This document shows positions 1 to 7,752 of a DNA stretch of 56,510 nt, piece by piece. The DNA is taken from assembly GCA_015233155.1 (NCBI GenBank), contig JADFYG010000042.1, positions 1 through 56,510 on the forward strand, read 5' to 3'. The position numbers were made by a program, and so were the translations under genes. The notes beneath the pieces are model-generated. The model was not told the DNA's origin and made no database searches. It saw only the letters and a list, made by a program, of their open reading frames with translations. Source of the DNA: Candidatus Rifleibacteriota bacterium (GTDB lineage: Bacteria > Muiribacteriota > Ozemobacteria > Ozemobacterales > Ozemobacteraceae). Each line of letters begins with the position of its first letter. Within the stretch, counting starts at the first letter, position 1.

Positions 1-28
1 CATTCACAATGAGGTATCATTACGAATT

Positions 29-184
29 ATGGAAGCACCTGACAGACCGTCTTGGCCCCTTTCCGGCATACTACTTCTCGCCTTCGGCATTGCGATTACC
101 GCATACGGCGCATGGCGCGGCGATGCGGCCGATGTCCTACTCAAGGCCACCACAGTTTGCCTGCAATGCATAGGTATCGGATGA
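29..184 (+). CDS. CD1871A-family CXXC mini-protein (51 aa)
   Basis: A 51-residue protein with one hydrophobic segment (about residues 11-29), then the sequence AYGAWRGDAADVLLKA and a C-terminus CLQCIGIG. A short membrane anchor, a YGxxRG block and a terminal C-x2-C-IGIG tail match, from memory, the small clostridial CD1871A family. The frame is open to the window edge; I start at ATG 29, with GAGG about 13 nt upstream, so a longer N-terminus is possible. The gene sits 28 nt before an iron-sulfur membrane protein and a thioredoxin-like gene, which suggests a redox role at the membrane. The exact function is unknown. Confidence 0.75.
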   Translation: MEAPDRPSWPLSGILLLAFGIAITAYGAWRGDAADVLLKATTVCLQCIGIG

Positions 185-212
185 CAACAAATACAAACCG
201 AGTGGCCGGACC

Positions 213-1151
213 ATGATCAAACGCCTCTGGGTACAGCTTACGTCCTCACTTATCATAAATGCCAACCTGAAAGGCTTCTTTACAGGCGGAATTTATAAGG
301 GGAACGGGAAATATATCTGCGTGCCCGTTCTCAATTGCTACAGCTGCCCCGGAGCACTCGGTTCCTGCCCGGTCGGCGCCGCTCAGGCAGTAATCGCCAG
401 CAGCGGCGGATTAGATCCGACAGCCGTTCACACCTGGGGAGAGCGCTTTAAAGCAATTATTTCCGGAACTCCGCTATACGTAATCGGCTTGCTCGCTATC
501 GTCGGTTCCCTCATCGGACGAGCAACCTGCGGCTGGTGCTGCCCCTTCGGATTTTTACAGGACCTTCTGAATCGCATCCGCTCACCCAAAGCTGTGGCTC
601 CGAAATTTTTACGATATGGAAAATATTTGTTCCTGATTGTTACAGTTATTATTCTTCCTTTATTTCTCGTCGACCAGTTTGGCGGCGGAGAACCTACATT
701 CTGCAAATTCATCTGCCCCGCAGGAACTCTTCAAGGCGGCATTTTGCTGCCGCTTTTAAATGCCAACCTGCGCGCAATGTTGGGAAAACTTTTCGCCTGG
801 AAAATGTTCGTCCTGGTCATAATACTCACCCTCGCCATCATCTTCCGTCGACCATTCTGCCGCTGGATTTGCCCGCTCGGCGCCTTCCTTGGTCCACTCA
901 ATCGGGTGAGCTGCGTGCGGCTTTCTGCCTCGGACGAAGGTTGCGTTCACTGCGGAGCCTGTGATCGCGTTTGCCCGACAGAGCTTTCCGTGTTAAAGGA
1001 AATCGACAGCCCCGATTGTATACGCTGCCTTGAATGCGTTCGCGTATGCCCCGTCAATGTCATCAGAATTCATGATCCATCAGGACTCATTCCCAAATTT
1101 CATGCGAAAAATGAAACATCATCTCCAAACCAGGAGAAGCAACTATTATGA
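213..1151 (+). CDS. NapH/YccM-like membrane 4Fe-4S protein
   Basis: 312 aa polytopic protein with hydrophobic segments near residues 86-105, 138-153 and 194-211. Cysteine motifs are C36, C42-x2-C45...C52 near the N-terminus, CGWCCPFG at 106-113, CKFICPAG at 164-171 and CRWICPLG at 216-223, the repeated CxxxCP pattern of NapH/polyferredoxin-type membrane proteins. Two ferredoxin-type 4Fe-4S sites follow at C244/C247/C250/C254 and C269/C272/C275/C279. It probably passes electrons across or along the membrane, from an unidentified donor. Its stop overlaps the next start as ATGA, so it is translationally coupled to the thioredoxin-like gene, a possible redox partner (inference). Confidence 0.85.
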   Translation: MIKRLWVQLTSSLIINANLKGFFTGGIYKGNGKYICVPVLNCYSCPGALGSCPVGAAQAVIASSGGLDPTAVHTWGERFKAIISGTPLYVIGLLAIVGSLIGRATCGWCCPFGFLQDLLNRIRSPKAVAPKFLRYGKYLFLIVTVIILPLFLVDQFGGGEPTFCKFICPAGTLQGGILLPLLNANLRAMLGKLFAWKMFVLVIILTLAIIFRRPFCRWICPLGAFLGPLNRVSCVRLSASDEGCVHCGACDRVCPTELSVLKEIDSPDCIRCLECVRVCPVNVIRIHDPSGLIPKFHAKNETSSPNQEKQLL

Positions 1152-1939
1152 TCCGTGTTGCTCATCATTGCTCACTGATGTTGCTTGTCGTCCTTCTAAG
1201 CCTGCCATGTGCAACCTGTTTTGCCCAGGAGGCAATTCCGGCACCAGATTTTCTTTTGAAGAGTATCGATGATCGGGACATTGGATTAGCCTCAAATCCA
1301 GGCAAAGTAATCATACTCAACTTCTGGGCGACATGGTGCCCTCCTTGTCGCGAGGAAATCCCCAACCTTGTCGATATCTTCGAGGCCAATAAAGAAAAGG
1401 GCGTAGAAATCATAGGAATTTCCATCGATAGAGATATAGAAAAAGTCCGCGAATTTGCCACAATCAATAAAATTACTTACCCGATAGCGCTTGCCGAAAA
1501 ATCGATTCTTGAGGCTTATGGCGGTATTCAGGCAGTTCCAACAACATTTGTTATAGATTCCAATCATGCAATCGTGAATAAATTTATCGGTTTTCAGGAG
1601 AAAATTACATTCGAAACGGAGATCAGCAAACTACTGGCTCCACCCCCCGAAGTTCAGCCCCCCTCAAAAGTAGGTTCTGCTCCAGATGTCGGCTTCTCGT
1701 CGAATACTAAAATATTGTATTCATCGACACCCGCATCAGGCACAGCATGTAATATTTCGGCTTCAGACACACATTATTCCTATTCGTCATCAACAGTCCC
1801 CACCAATTATTCCAGCGCATCCTCGACAGTTTCATCCGCATCAGAACCACATTCGCTTTTTGTTCCGACTTCAACGGATAAATTATTATCCAGTCCGACG
1901 GCATCCCCCGCAACAACGAGAACGACCACTGATAAATAA
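1148..1939 (+). CDS. Exported TlpA/ResA-type thioredoxin-fold protein with Ser/Thr-rich tail
   Basis: 263 aa. A signal peptide spans residues 1 to about 26 (hydrophobic core, then CFAQ). A thioredoxin-like domain covers about residues 30-163, with the redox motif W-C64-PP-C67 inside NFWATWCPPCREEIP and the cis-Pro region at AVPTTF. This is the TlpA/ResA pattern of periplasmic disulfide reductases that serve cytochrome c maturation and similar pathways. It is coupled (ATGA overlap) to the upstream iron-sulfur protein. Oddly, residues from about 165 to 263 are a low-complexity Ser/Thr/Pro tail after PPPEVQPPS. Neither other forward frame gives a conserved-looking protein there, so a simple frameshift is not the explanation. 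Confidence 0.85.
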   Translation: MIRVAHHCSLMLLVVLLSLPCATCFAQEAIPAPDFLLKSIDDRDIGLASNPGKVIILNFWATWCPPCREEIPNLVDIFEANKEKGVEIIGISIDRDIEKVREFATINKITYPIALAEKSILEAYGGIQAVPTTFVIDSNHAIVNKFIGFQEKITFETEISKLLAPPPEVQPPSKVGSAPDVGFSSNTKILYSSTPASGTACNISASDTHYSYSSSTVPTNYSSASSTVSSASEPHSLFVPTSTDKLLSSPTASPATTRTTTDK

Positions 1940-2010
1940 ACAACGCATCCTGATGAACTGCGAAGCATTACTTAAGTAAAGTCTGTTTTTTTCACGCCTT
2001 CACTGTGCAC

Positions 2011-2128
2011 GCTGAGTTTGATATCAGCAGGTTTTCTCGACTGACCCGGCAATCCAGCATTACTATTCGTTGAAATCTGCTTATTCAAGCTATTCTCCGG
2101 CTGAGTATCAAGTGACCTTGGACAACAC
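2011..2128. repeat. Imperfect direct repeat, copy 1
   Basis: The gene-free stretch 1940-2384 contains two imperfect copies of a unit of about 115 bp, in the same orientation. Shared blocks, in order: GAGTnTATATCNGCAG-like start, TCTCGnCTGnCCCGGC, TCCAGC, CGTTGA, ATTCAAGC, ATTCTCCGG and CTTGGACAACAC/CCTGGACAACAC. No convincing ORF covers it. It may be a dispersed non-coding element. Confidence 0.6.
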
Positions 2129-2169
2129 CCAGGGTAATTTAATTCTCACAGGGCGCGACCGTCGGGCGC

Positions 2170-2285
2170 GCCGAGTCTATATCTGCAGATTATCTCGGCT
2201 GGCCCGGCTGTCCAGCCCTACCAGCCGTTGAGTTCGGGCAATTCAAGCCATTCTCCGGGGGAGAATGAAATGCCCTGGACAACAC
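2170..2285. repeat. Imperfect direct repeat, copy 2
   Basis: Second copy of the unit at 2011-2128, about 42 bp further on, ending about 100 bp before murD. The GC-rich palindromic string GGGCGCGACCGTCGGGCGCG lies between the copies. The rest of 1940-2384 holds nothing else I can name. Confidence 0.6.
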
Positions 2286-2384
2286 ATCAATGGAATTGCC
2301 GCACGTACGCGGTTGTGATATGATAATCCCCGTTTTATACCCCGATTATCTTTGGCGCACATAGACATACAGAGGCACGCAACC

Positions 2385-3746
2385 ATGGACATCCAAGGGC
2401 GACACATCAGTGTGATTGGAGCCGCGAAGAGCGGACTGGCCGCGGCGAAGACCCTCGCCCGACTCGGCGCGAAAATTCTGCTTTCCGACACCCAGGACCG
2501 GTCAAGACTTGAAGCAACACTGGCAGAAGCGGCACTTCCCGCTGACGTTGAAATAGAAACAGGCGGCCACTCAGAGCGCATACTGGAGTCAGATTTTATC
2601 GTCCTGAGTCCCGGTGTGCCTCCTACAATACCGGTTCTTAAAAAGGCTGCCGCAAAAGGTATACCGATTCTTTCCGAAATCGAAATTGCATACCGCATTT
2701 CCAAAGGCCGCCGATTCGTAGTCACCGGAAGCAACGGAAAAACCACCACGACAACCCTGTTGTCACAATTCTGCAAAACCTTTTTCCCGAGGGTATTCCT
2801 TGGTGGAAATATTGGTATTCCCATAATGGAATTCGCCGCCGACACTCGCGATGATGATGTCCAGGTTCTCGAAGTGTCCAGTTTTCAGCTCGAGACAACA
2901 GCCTCATTTACCCCCGACATAGCCCTTATAACAAATTTTTATGAAAACCATCTCGACAGATACCCGTCTTATGAAGCGTATCGCGCCGCCAAAGAACGTA
3001 TTGCGCTGAACATGACCGAAAAACATATCATTGTCCTGAATGCCGATCAATCACAGATCATGGATCCACTTGCATCGATAGTGCGTGCCCGCGTCGCATG
3101 GTTCGGCCGGAACCTCGGAAACCGCAAGCCAGGCGTCACTCTTCGCGACGGCAAACTCGTATTTATTTCCGACTCCGGAACTGAAACACTTCTGTTCAAC
3201 GAATCGAGCATCAGGATCATGGGAGCACATAATTGCGAGAACGTTATGGCCGCCGCCACAATGGCACTGCTCGCGGGAGTGCCGCATGAACGTCTCGAAC
3301 CTGTAGTAGCCGCTTTTCCTGGTGTAGAACATCGGCTCGAGTGGGTGCGTAAGCGTCGCGATACTACTTTTATCAATGATTCGAAGGGAACAAATTGCGC
3401 CGCGTCAATCATCGCACTGCGCGCCTGCCGGCCACCAGTCGTCCTGATTGCCGGCGGACGCGACAAGGGCACTGATCTTGCCGACTGGGTGACAGCCGTC
3501 AGAGATCACGCAAAAGGCGTTGTACTGCTCGGAGAAGCGAGGGAAAGATTCCGCGCGGCGCTTGAAGGCATTGTGCCGATAAAGTCCGCCAGATCCTTCT
3601 CGGAAGCCGTCGACCTTGCAGCGGAGTGGGCAATACCAGACGATACGGTACTGCTTTCTCCGGCATGCAGTTCATATGATCTGTTCCCCAACTTCGAAGT
3701 TCGCGGAAAAACATTCAAAGAACTGGTTCTCGCGCTTCCGGAATGA
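2385..3746 (+). CDS. murD: UDP-N-acetylmuramoyl-L-alanine--D-glutamate ligase
   Basis: 453 aa cytoplasmic ATP-dependent ligase that adds D-Glu to UDP-MurNAc-L-Ala in peptidoglycan precursor synthesis. Visible landmarks are an N-terminal Rossmann-like motif VIGAAKSGLAAA (10-21), the Mur ligase P-loop GSNGKTTTTT (115-124), EVSSFQLE, NHLDRYPSYEAY, HRLEWV, NDSKGTN (the Mur-ligase DSK site) and the C-terminal SPACSSYDLFPNFEVRGKTF, typical of MurD. Start ATG 2385 is preceded by AGAGG at suitable spacing; an in-frame TTG at 2352 lacks a site. Length is normal for the family. It heads a murD-ftsW-murG block in the conserved dcw order, but the rest of that cluster is missing here. Confidence 0.95.
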   Translation: MDIQGRHISVIGAAKSGLAAAKTLARLGAKILLSDTQDRSRLEATLAEAALPADVEIETGGHSERILESDFIVLSPGVPPTIPVLKKAAAKGIPILSEIEIAYRISKGRRFVVTGSNGKTTTTTLLSQFCKTFFPRVFLGGNIGIPIMEFAADTRDDDVQVLEVSSFQLETTASFTPDIALITNFYENHLDRYPSYEAYRAAKERIALNMTEKHIIVLNADQSQIMDPLASIVRARVAWFGRNLGNRKPGVTLRDGKLVFISDSGTETLLFNESSIRIMGAHNCENVMAAATMALLAGVPHERLEPVVAAFPGVEHRLEWVRKRRDTTFINDSKGTNCAASIIALRACRPPVVLIAGGRDKGTDLADWVTAVRDHAKGVVLLGEARERFRAALEGIVPIKSARSFSEAVDLAAEWAIPDDTVLLSPACSSYDLFPNFEVRGKTFKELVLALPE

Positions 3747-3773
3747 TTACAAAGTACACTAAGCGAGCTCCCC

Positions 3774-5009
3774 ATGGATAGAAACCGTCATTTTGATCAG
3801 GGCCTGCTGTTTGTTATCCTGGCCCTTATGGGCTTCGGGCTGATCATGGTGTATTCAGCCTCATCGATCACTTCACTTACCGAGATGCTGGATGGCCAGT
3901 ATTATTTCAAACGACAACTGCTCTTCGTATTCCTCGGACTCATATCCATGTTCGTATTTTCGAACATTCACTATCGCAAACTGGAAAACATCGCAGTCCC
4001 ACTTCTGTTGACCTCAATCTGTTTTCTGATACTCGTCTTATTCGCGCAGAAAATCGGCGGCGCTCATCGATGGCTTCGCATCGGCGGTCTGGGTTTCCAG
4101 CCATCCGAGCTCGCCAAAATAGCGTTTCTGATATATATGGCGCACTCCATATCCACGCGTCAGGATCGCATCACCGAACTTGTTCGAGGTATTCTTCCCG
4201 ACCTCGGAGTCATGCTGGTCGTTTTTTTACTCATTCTAAAAGAACCCAACCTGTCGACAGCCGCAATAATTGCCTCGACCTATTTCATGATGTTGTTTTT
4301 AGGAAATGGCTCCATCGCACATCTGGCCTGGATGGGTGTGTCCGGAGCCACCATGGTTGTCGCGCTCATCTTCCAGGAAGGCTATCGCATGCGGCGCTTA
4401 CTGGCATTTCTCGACCCATGGGGCGCCTCAAAAACAGCCGGTTATCACATCATTCAGTCTCTGGTCGCCATCGGTTCCGGTGGCTTATGGGGCCTTGGAC
4501 TGGGGCAGAGCCGTCAGAAATTCTTTATTCTGCCCGAACGCCACACTGATTTTATCTACGCAATAGTCTGCGAAGAACTGGGCTTAATCGGCGGTCTTTT
4601 CGTTCTGGTGCTGTTTTTCATTCTTATCTGGCGCGGATTCTACATCGCCATGCGTGCTCCCGATCTTTTTGGCTTCCTGCTCGCCTCCGGGATTACATGC
4701 CTGGTTGCAACACAAGGGCTGATAAATCTCGGCGTCGTATTGAGCCTGTTTCCAACCACCGGGGTTACCCTTCCTTTCATCAGCACGGATTGCTCCAAAA
4801 CTGAGATCGGGTGTCCTGCCTACAATTCCGGCTTCCATGCCATCGGCCTGGCCGAGATACAGGCAGTCGATGCCATCGCCATGGGCATTTTGCTGAACAT
4901 CTCACGCTTCGGATCGAACAGTCACGCAATGCTCGATAACCGGAGACGCCCATTTTCCCAGAGATTGTCAGCTATTTCAGACCGTTCGGCATCCCGCAGA
5001 CGTGCATAA
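3774..5009 (+). CDS. ftsW: FtsW-type SEDS glycosyltransferase, altered near the C-terminus
   Basis: 411 aa polytopic membrane protein of the SEDS family, which polymerises lipid II at the division septum. FtsW landmarks are the start FDQGLLFVILALMGFGLIMVYSAS, GGAHRWLRIGGLGFQPSELAK, KEPNLSTA, GYHIIQSLVAIGSGGLWGLGLGQS, LPERHTDFIYAIVCEELGLIGG and LFPTTGVTLPFIS. After LPFIS the family normally has YGGSS and about a dozen residues before the GILLNISR block. Here residues about 337-369 are unrelated, and nucleotides 4783-4878 are an exact inverted copy of murG 5094-5189. Frame is kept and GILLNISRF resumes. Losing a highly conserved loop makes function doubtful. Its last 8 nt overlap the murG start. 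Confidence 0.9.
   Translation: MDRNRHFDQGLLFVILALMGFGLIMVYSASSITSLTEMLDGQYYFKRQLLFVFLGLISMFVFSNIHYRKLENIAVPLLLTSICFLILVLFAQKIGGAHRWLRIGGLGFQPSELAKIAFLIYMAHSISTRQDRITELVRGILPDLGVMLVVFLLILKEPNLSTAAIIASTYFMMLFLGNGSIAHLAWMGVSGATMVVALIFQEGYRMRRLLAFLDPWGASKTAGYHIIQSLVAIGSGGLWGLGLGQSRQKFFILPERHTDFIYAIVCEELGLIGGLFVLVLFFILIWRGFYIAMRAPDLFGFLLASGITCLVATQGLINLGVVLSLFPTTGVTLPFISTDCSKTEIGCPAYNSGFHAIGLAEIQAVDAIAMGILLNISRFGSNSHAMLDNRRRPFSQRLSAISDRSASRRRA
4783..4878. repeat. 96-bp perfect inverted repeat, left arm (inside ftsW)
   Basis: Base-by-base comparison shows 4783-4878 is the exact reverse complement of 5094-5189; both flanks mismatch immediately. The arms are separated by 215 bp. In murG the sequence encodes normal family protein (YLGQADGMEAGIVGRTPDLS), so murG is the source and ftsW the recipient. 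Confidence 0.95.
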
Positions 5010-6108
5010 AAAAGTAGCATTCAGCGGCGGCGGTACTGGCGGCCACATATATCCGGCCCTTGCAATTCGTGAAATTCTGCAGGAGCGCCTGTCCGATGGC
5101 ATCGACTGCCTGTATCTCGGCCAGGCCGATGGCATGGAAGCCGGAATTGTAGGCAGGACACCCGATCTCAGTTTTGGAGCAATCCGTGCACAGGGAATGC
5201 CACGCAATATTTCGACACGCTGGCTGACTTTTCCGTACAGAAACGTGATGGGTTTTTTTGATGCGTTAGGCCGATTACGCGTGTTTGCTCCCGATCTGGT
5301 CGTCACGACCGGCGGCTTTGTGGCTTTTCCGGTACTGGCCGCCGCAAAACTGCTCGGCATACCGTATGTCATTCACGAACAGAACGCGGCTATCGGCTTC
5401 ACTAATCGACTATTCGTCGGAACAGCCGCACGTGTACTTCTGACCTACGAGGAAGCCTGGCCTGAAAAGTCCGACCGAGTGGTTTTAACCGGAAACCCTG
5501 TTCGAAAGGCATTCCTTGCACAAAACTCCACTGCCGCCCCCGGAACAGATTCGCCATCGCGTTTTGCAAAAAAGCCCGGTGAATTCTGGATTCTGGCTGT
5601 CGGAGGCTCACGAGGTGCAGCATCCCTGAATCGCGCCTGCGTGGAATTATCAAAAGACTGGCTTGAAGCGCATCCCGGAACGCATCTATTACACATCACC
5701 GGAGAACGCGATTTCGCGGCCATCAAAGCACAGATACCGGAAAACGGCCGCCACACGGTATTACCATATCTTCACGAAATGCGGGAAGCCTTCGACGTCG
5801 CCGACATGATTATTTCACGGGCAGGTGCGACCATTCTTGCTGAAATTGCCTGCCGGGCAAAACCGGCCATCCTCGTGCCATTCCCGTTCGCAACCAACAA
5901 TCATCAGGAAAAAAACGCGCGAATCCTGGAAAAGATGGGAGCGGCTCAGGTAATTCCCGACCACGACCTGAATGGTTCCTCTCTTGGCATGCTTCTCAAT
6001 CAGCTGAGAGATGAGAATCTTCGCGCCAAAATGGCTGAGGCCATGCGAAATAGCCGTCCCGCCGACGTAGAGGAGCGGATTTTCGCGACTGTTTCTCCCC
6101 TTTTATGA
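5002..6108 (+). CDS. murG: UDP-GlcNAc:lipid I N-acetylglucosaminyltransferase
   Basis: 368 aa GT28 family enzyme that converts lipid I to lipid II at the inner face of the cytoplasmic membrane. Landmarks are the N-terminal G-loop FSGGGTGGHIYPALA, TGGFVAFPVLAAAKLLGIPYVIHEQNAAIGFTNRL, GNPVRKAF, AVGGSRGAASLN and the donor-binding SRAGATILAEIACRAKPAILVPFPFATNNHQEKNA. The start is GTG 5002, overlapping the ftsW stop by 8 nt; no strong ribosome site is seen, consistent with translational coupling. Residues about 31-63 are encoded by the right arm of the inverted repeat but look native. Confidence 0.95.
   Translation: MHKKVAFSGGGTGGHIYPALAIREILQERLSDGIDCLYLGQADGMEAGIVGRTPDLSFGAIRAQGMPRNISTRWLTFPYRNVMGFFDALGRLRVFAPDLVVTTGGFVAFPVLAAAKLLGIPYVIHEQNAAIGFTNRLFVGTAARVLLTYEEAWPEKSDRVVLTGNPVRKAFLAQNSTAAPGTDSPSRFAKKPGEFWILAVGGSRGAASLNRACVELSKDWLEAHPGTHLLHITGERDFAAIKAQIPENGRHTVLPYLHEMREAFDVADMIISRAGATILAEIACRAKPAILVPFPFATNNHQEKNARILEKMGAAQVIPDHDLNGSSLGMLLNQLRDENLRAKMAEAMRNSRPADVEERIFATVSPLL
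5094..5189. repeat. 96-bp perfect inverted repeat, right arm (inside murG)
   Basis: Native partner of the inverted copy at 4783-4878 in ftsW. A transcript covering both genes could fold a 96-bp stem closing a 215-nt loop that contains the murG start codon region. Confidence 0.95.
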
Positions 6109-6286
6109 ATACTAAATATCGTGGAGTTTCAGACAGTTTACATTGGTCGCAGGGACTTCGCTACAGGACACTGCCGGATATAAAGTAAACAAGGCCATAT
6201 TCGATGCCTTGAAAAAATCAGATCGCTGTGAGAGAATTCAATAGTGGATTCGGCCGCCGACACGGCGACTGTTCGGAGGAGGAACC

Positions 6287-6772
6287 ATGCGTCAACGAAT
6301 GTTCATGCTGGTGTTTGTAGCTTTTTTTGTATGCTCGGCATGTTCGGTTTATGCCGGACACTTTGTAAAAAACAACGCATTCCTGTTTCTGGATGGGAAA
6401 ATCAACATTCGATTTGACGATCTTCAACTTGGCTGGAGTCGGGATGATCTGGCTGTCGACCACCTGAGATACGAAATGACCTGTCTAAACGGAAAGGCCA
6501 TTCTTAACAACGTCGAATATCTTGATTCCGCGGTCGATGGACAGGAAAGTGTGCGCTGGCAACAGGCATCCGGACGCATGAACCAGGATTTTTCCTCGAG
6601 ATTCGGTCACCTCGATAAACAGCACCGGATTCAAGTCGCATATTCGACAAAACTTAAAATAATTCCTTACAGCCTCGACAACGCAAAGGTTCGTTTCAGC
6701 ATTTTTGCGAATGGACGTGATTTCAAGATCTTCTGGATTCCGAAAACCGGTCAGATTTACGCCAGCTGGTAA
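6287..6772 (+). CDS. Hypothetical exported protein
   Basis: 161 aa. It starts with an N-terminal signal peptide (MRQRMFMLVFVAFFVCSACS, then VYAG, a likely cleavage site after YA or YAG). The mature part of about 135 residues is mixed beta-like sequence with no motif I recognise. The start is well supported by GGAGGAGG just upstream of ATG 6287. The 178 bp between murG and this gene holds no other ORF. It is transcribed alone and faces the minus-strand gene that follows. Function unknown. Confidence 0.75.
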   Translation: MRQRMFMLVFVAFFVCSACSVYAGHFVKNNAFLFLDGKINIRFDDLQLGWSRDDLAVDHLRYEMTCLNGKAILNNVEYLDSAVDGQESVRWQQASGRMNQDFSSRFGHLDKQHRIQVAYSTKLKIIPYSLDNAKVRFSIFANGRDFKIFWIPKTGQIYASW

Positions 6773-6842
6773 TCAGGCGAAACAAATTTACCAATCAGAT
6801 AAACAAGGGTCGCCATTTAAGTTAGAGAACATGATTTTGATA

Positions 6843-7505
6843 TTAGTCGGACTTACGTAACTTATTCAGATTTTCAGGATCTTCGGTTGTTTCGTCTATC
6901 TCCTGTTTTAATTCGTCGATCAGGATTTGGCCAGCCTTTTCTATTGACTGTTCATTATACAAATTTATTGGATTGGCAATCACGAATCCGAACATGGCCA
7001 CTAACAGAAACACCATTCCGTAAGCAAGTTCATTGATGAAACTGTTGAAATCAAGCAACGAAGCAACTACCCATATAATTATCCAGAACGCAGAGCAAGC
7101 GATGACTACGAACGACATGGAGACCAGAATACGAATCGGATAAGGCGCGAGATGGTCGTATCGGGACAAATCGAGTCTTCGGCGAAGCAGAGATTCGATA
7201 CGACGATCAGGATGATACCCAAAATTGAACCGCTTTCTGCTTGCCCCTATCCAATCAATTTCCTGAAGCGTCTGCAGATCGTCTTCCGGCGTTGAAGGCA
7301 ACTCAGGAAGAGAGTCTTGTGTGGCTCCGTCCGGGGAAGTCTGCGTGCCCTTTTCCGCAGAATTAACTGAATCAGCGGTAGAATTCGCCGATATAGAAGA
7401 TTCGCGTGATGCGCCCGATGACTGTTCCCCTGAACCGGTCGACTTTTTTAACTCTTCCAGTGTCGGCAGTTTGGTGAGTTCCGGCCGCGCGGCTTCGGGA
7501 GACAT
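6843..7505 (-). CDS. Hypothetical two-helix membrane protein with disordered N-terminus
   Basis: 220 aa. Residues 1 to about 95 are Ser/Glu/Thr-rich and probably disordered (SPEAARPELTKLPTLEEL, repeated S/E runs). Two transmembrane helices follow at about 127-150 (RILVSMSFVVIACSAFWIII) and 160-180 (YGMVFLLVAMFGFVIAN), with a charged C-terminal tail EELKQEIDETTEDPENLN-like. GAGGA lies about 9 nt before ATG 7505. It stands alone between a convergent and a divergent gene. No family recognised. Confidence 0.65.
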   Translation of the reverse strand: MSPEAARPELTKLPTLEELKKSTGSGEQSSGASRESSISANSTADSVNSAEKGTQTSPDGATQDSLPELPSTPEDDLQTLQEIDWIGASRKRFNFGYHPDRRIESLLRRRLDLSRYDHLAPYPIRILVSMSFVVIACSAFWIIIWVVASLLDFNSFINELAYGMVFLLVAMFGFVIANPINLYNEQSIEKAGQILIDELKQEIDETTEDPENLNKLRKSD

Positions 7506-7536
7506 ATATTTTTTTCCTCAGTTATATTCGTGGAAA

Positions 7537-7633
7537 TTATACCAGTCACACAATATTCGCGCGCACTCCCTGGAAACCATAAGGGTCGCCACTGATCAGA
7601 TTTACGAACGAACTTTATGACCGGTATTATACC
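7537..7633. repeat. Candidate dispersed element with inverted ends, copy A
   Basis: The left end TATACCAGTCACACAATATTCG and the right end (reverse strand reads AATACCGGTCATAAAGTTCG) resemble each other and the ends of the element at 48075-48316. Non-coding, in the 247-bp gap between divergent genes. Confidence 0.4.
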
Positions 7634-7752
7634 ATATTCCATCGTGCTATCATGAGTATGTCATTTTCACTCCAGTGCAAACGCATTAAAAGTTCTGTGG
7701 GCGTGCCCGCCGAAGTTGTGAAATAATTGTTTTATGACACGAAGGAGCGTAT

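Noticed and set aside
1686..1979. Frameshift as an explanation for the Ser/Thr tail of the thioredoxin-like protein
   Set aside because: The alternative frames give His/Pro/Gln-rich or interrupted sequence with no family resemblance, so a simple sequencing frameshift does not restore anything.
6205..6235. CAAGGC...GCCTTG hairpin after murG
   Set aside because: Short stem followed by A rather than T on the plus strand; not a convincing terminator for murG.
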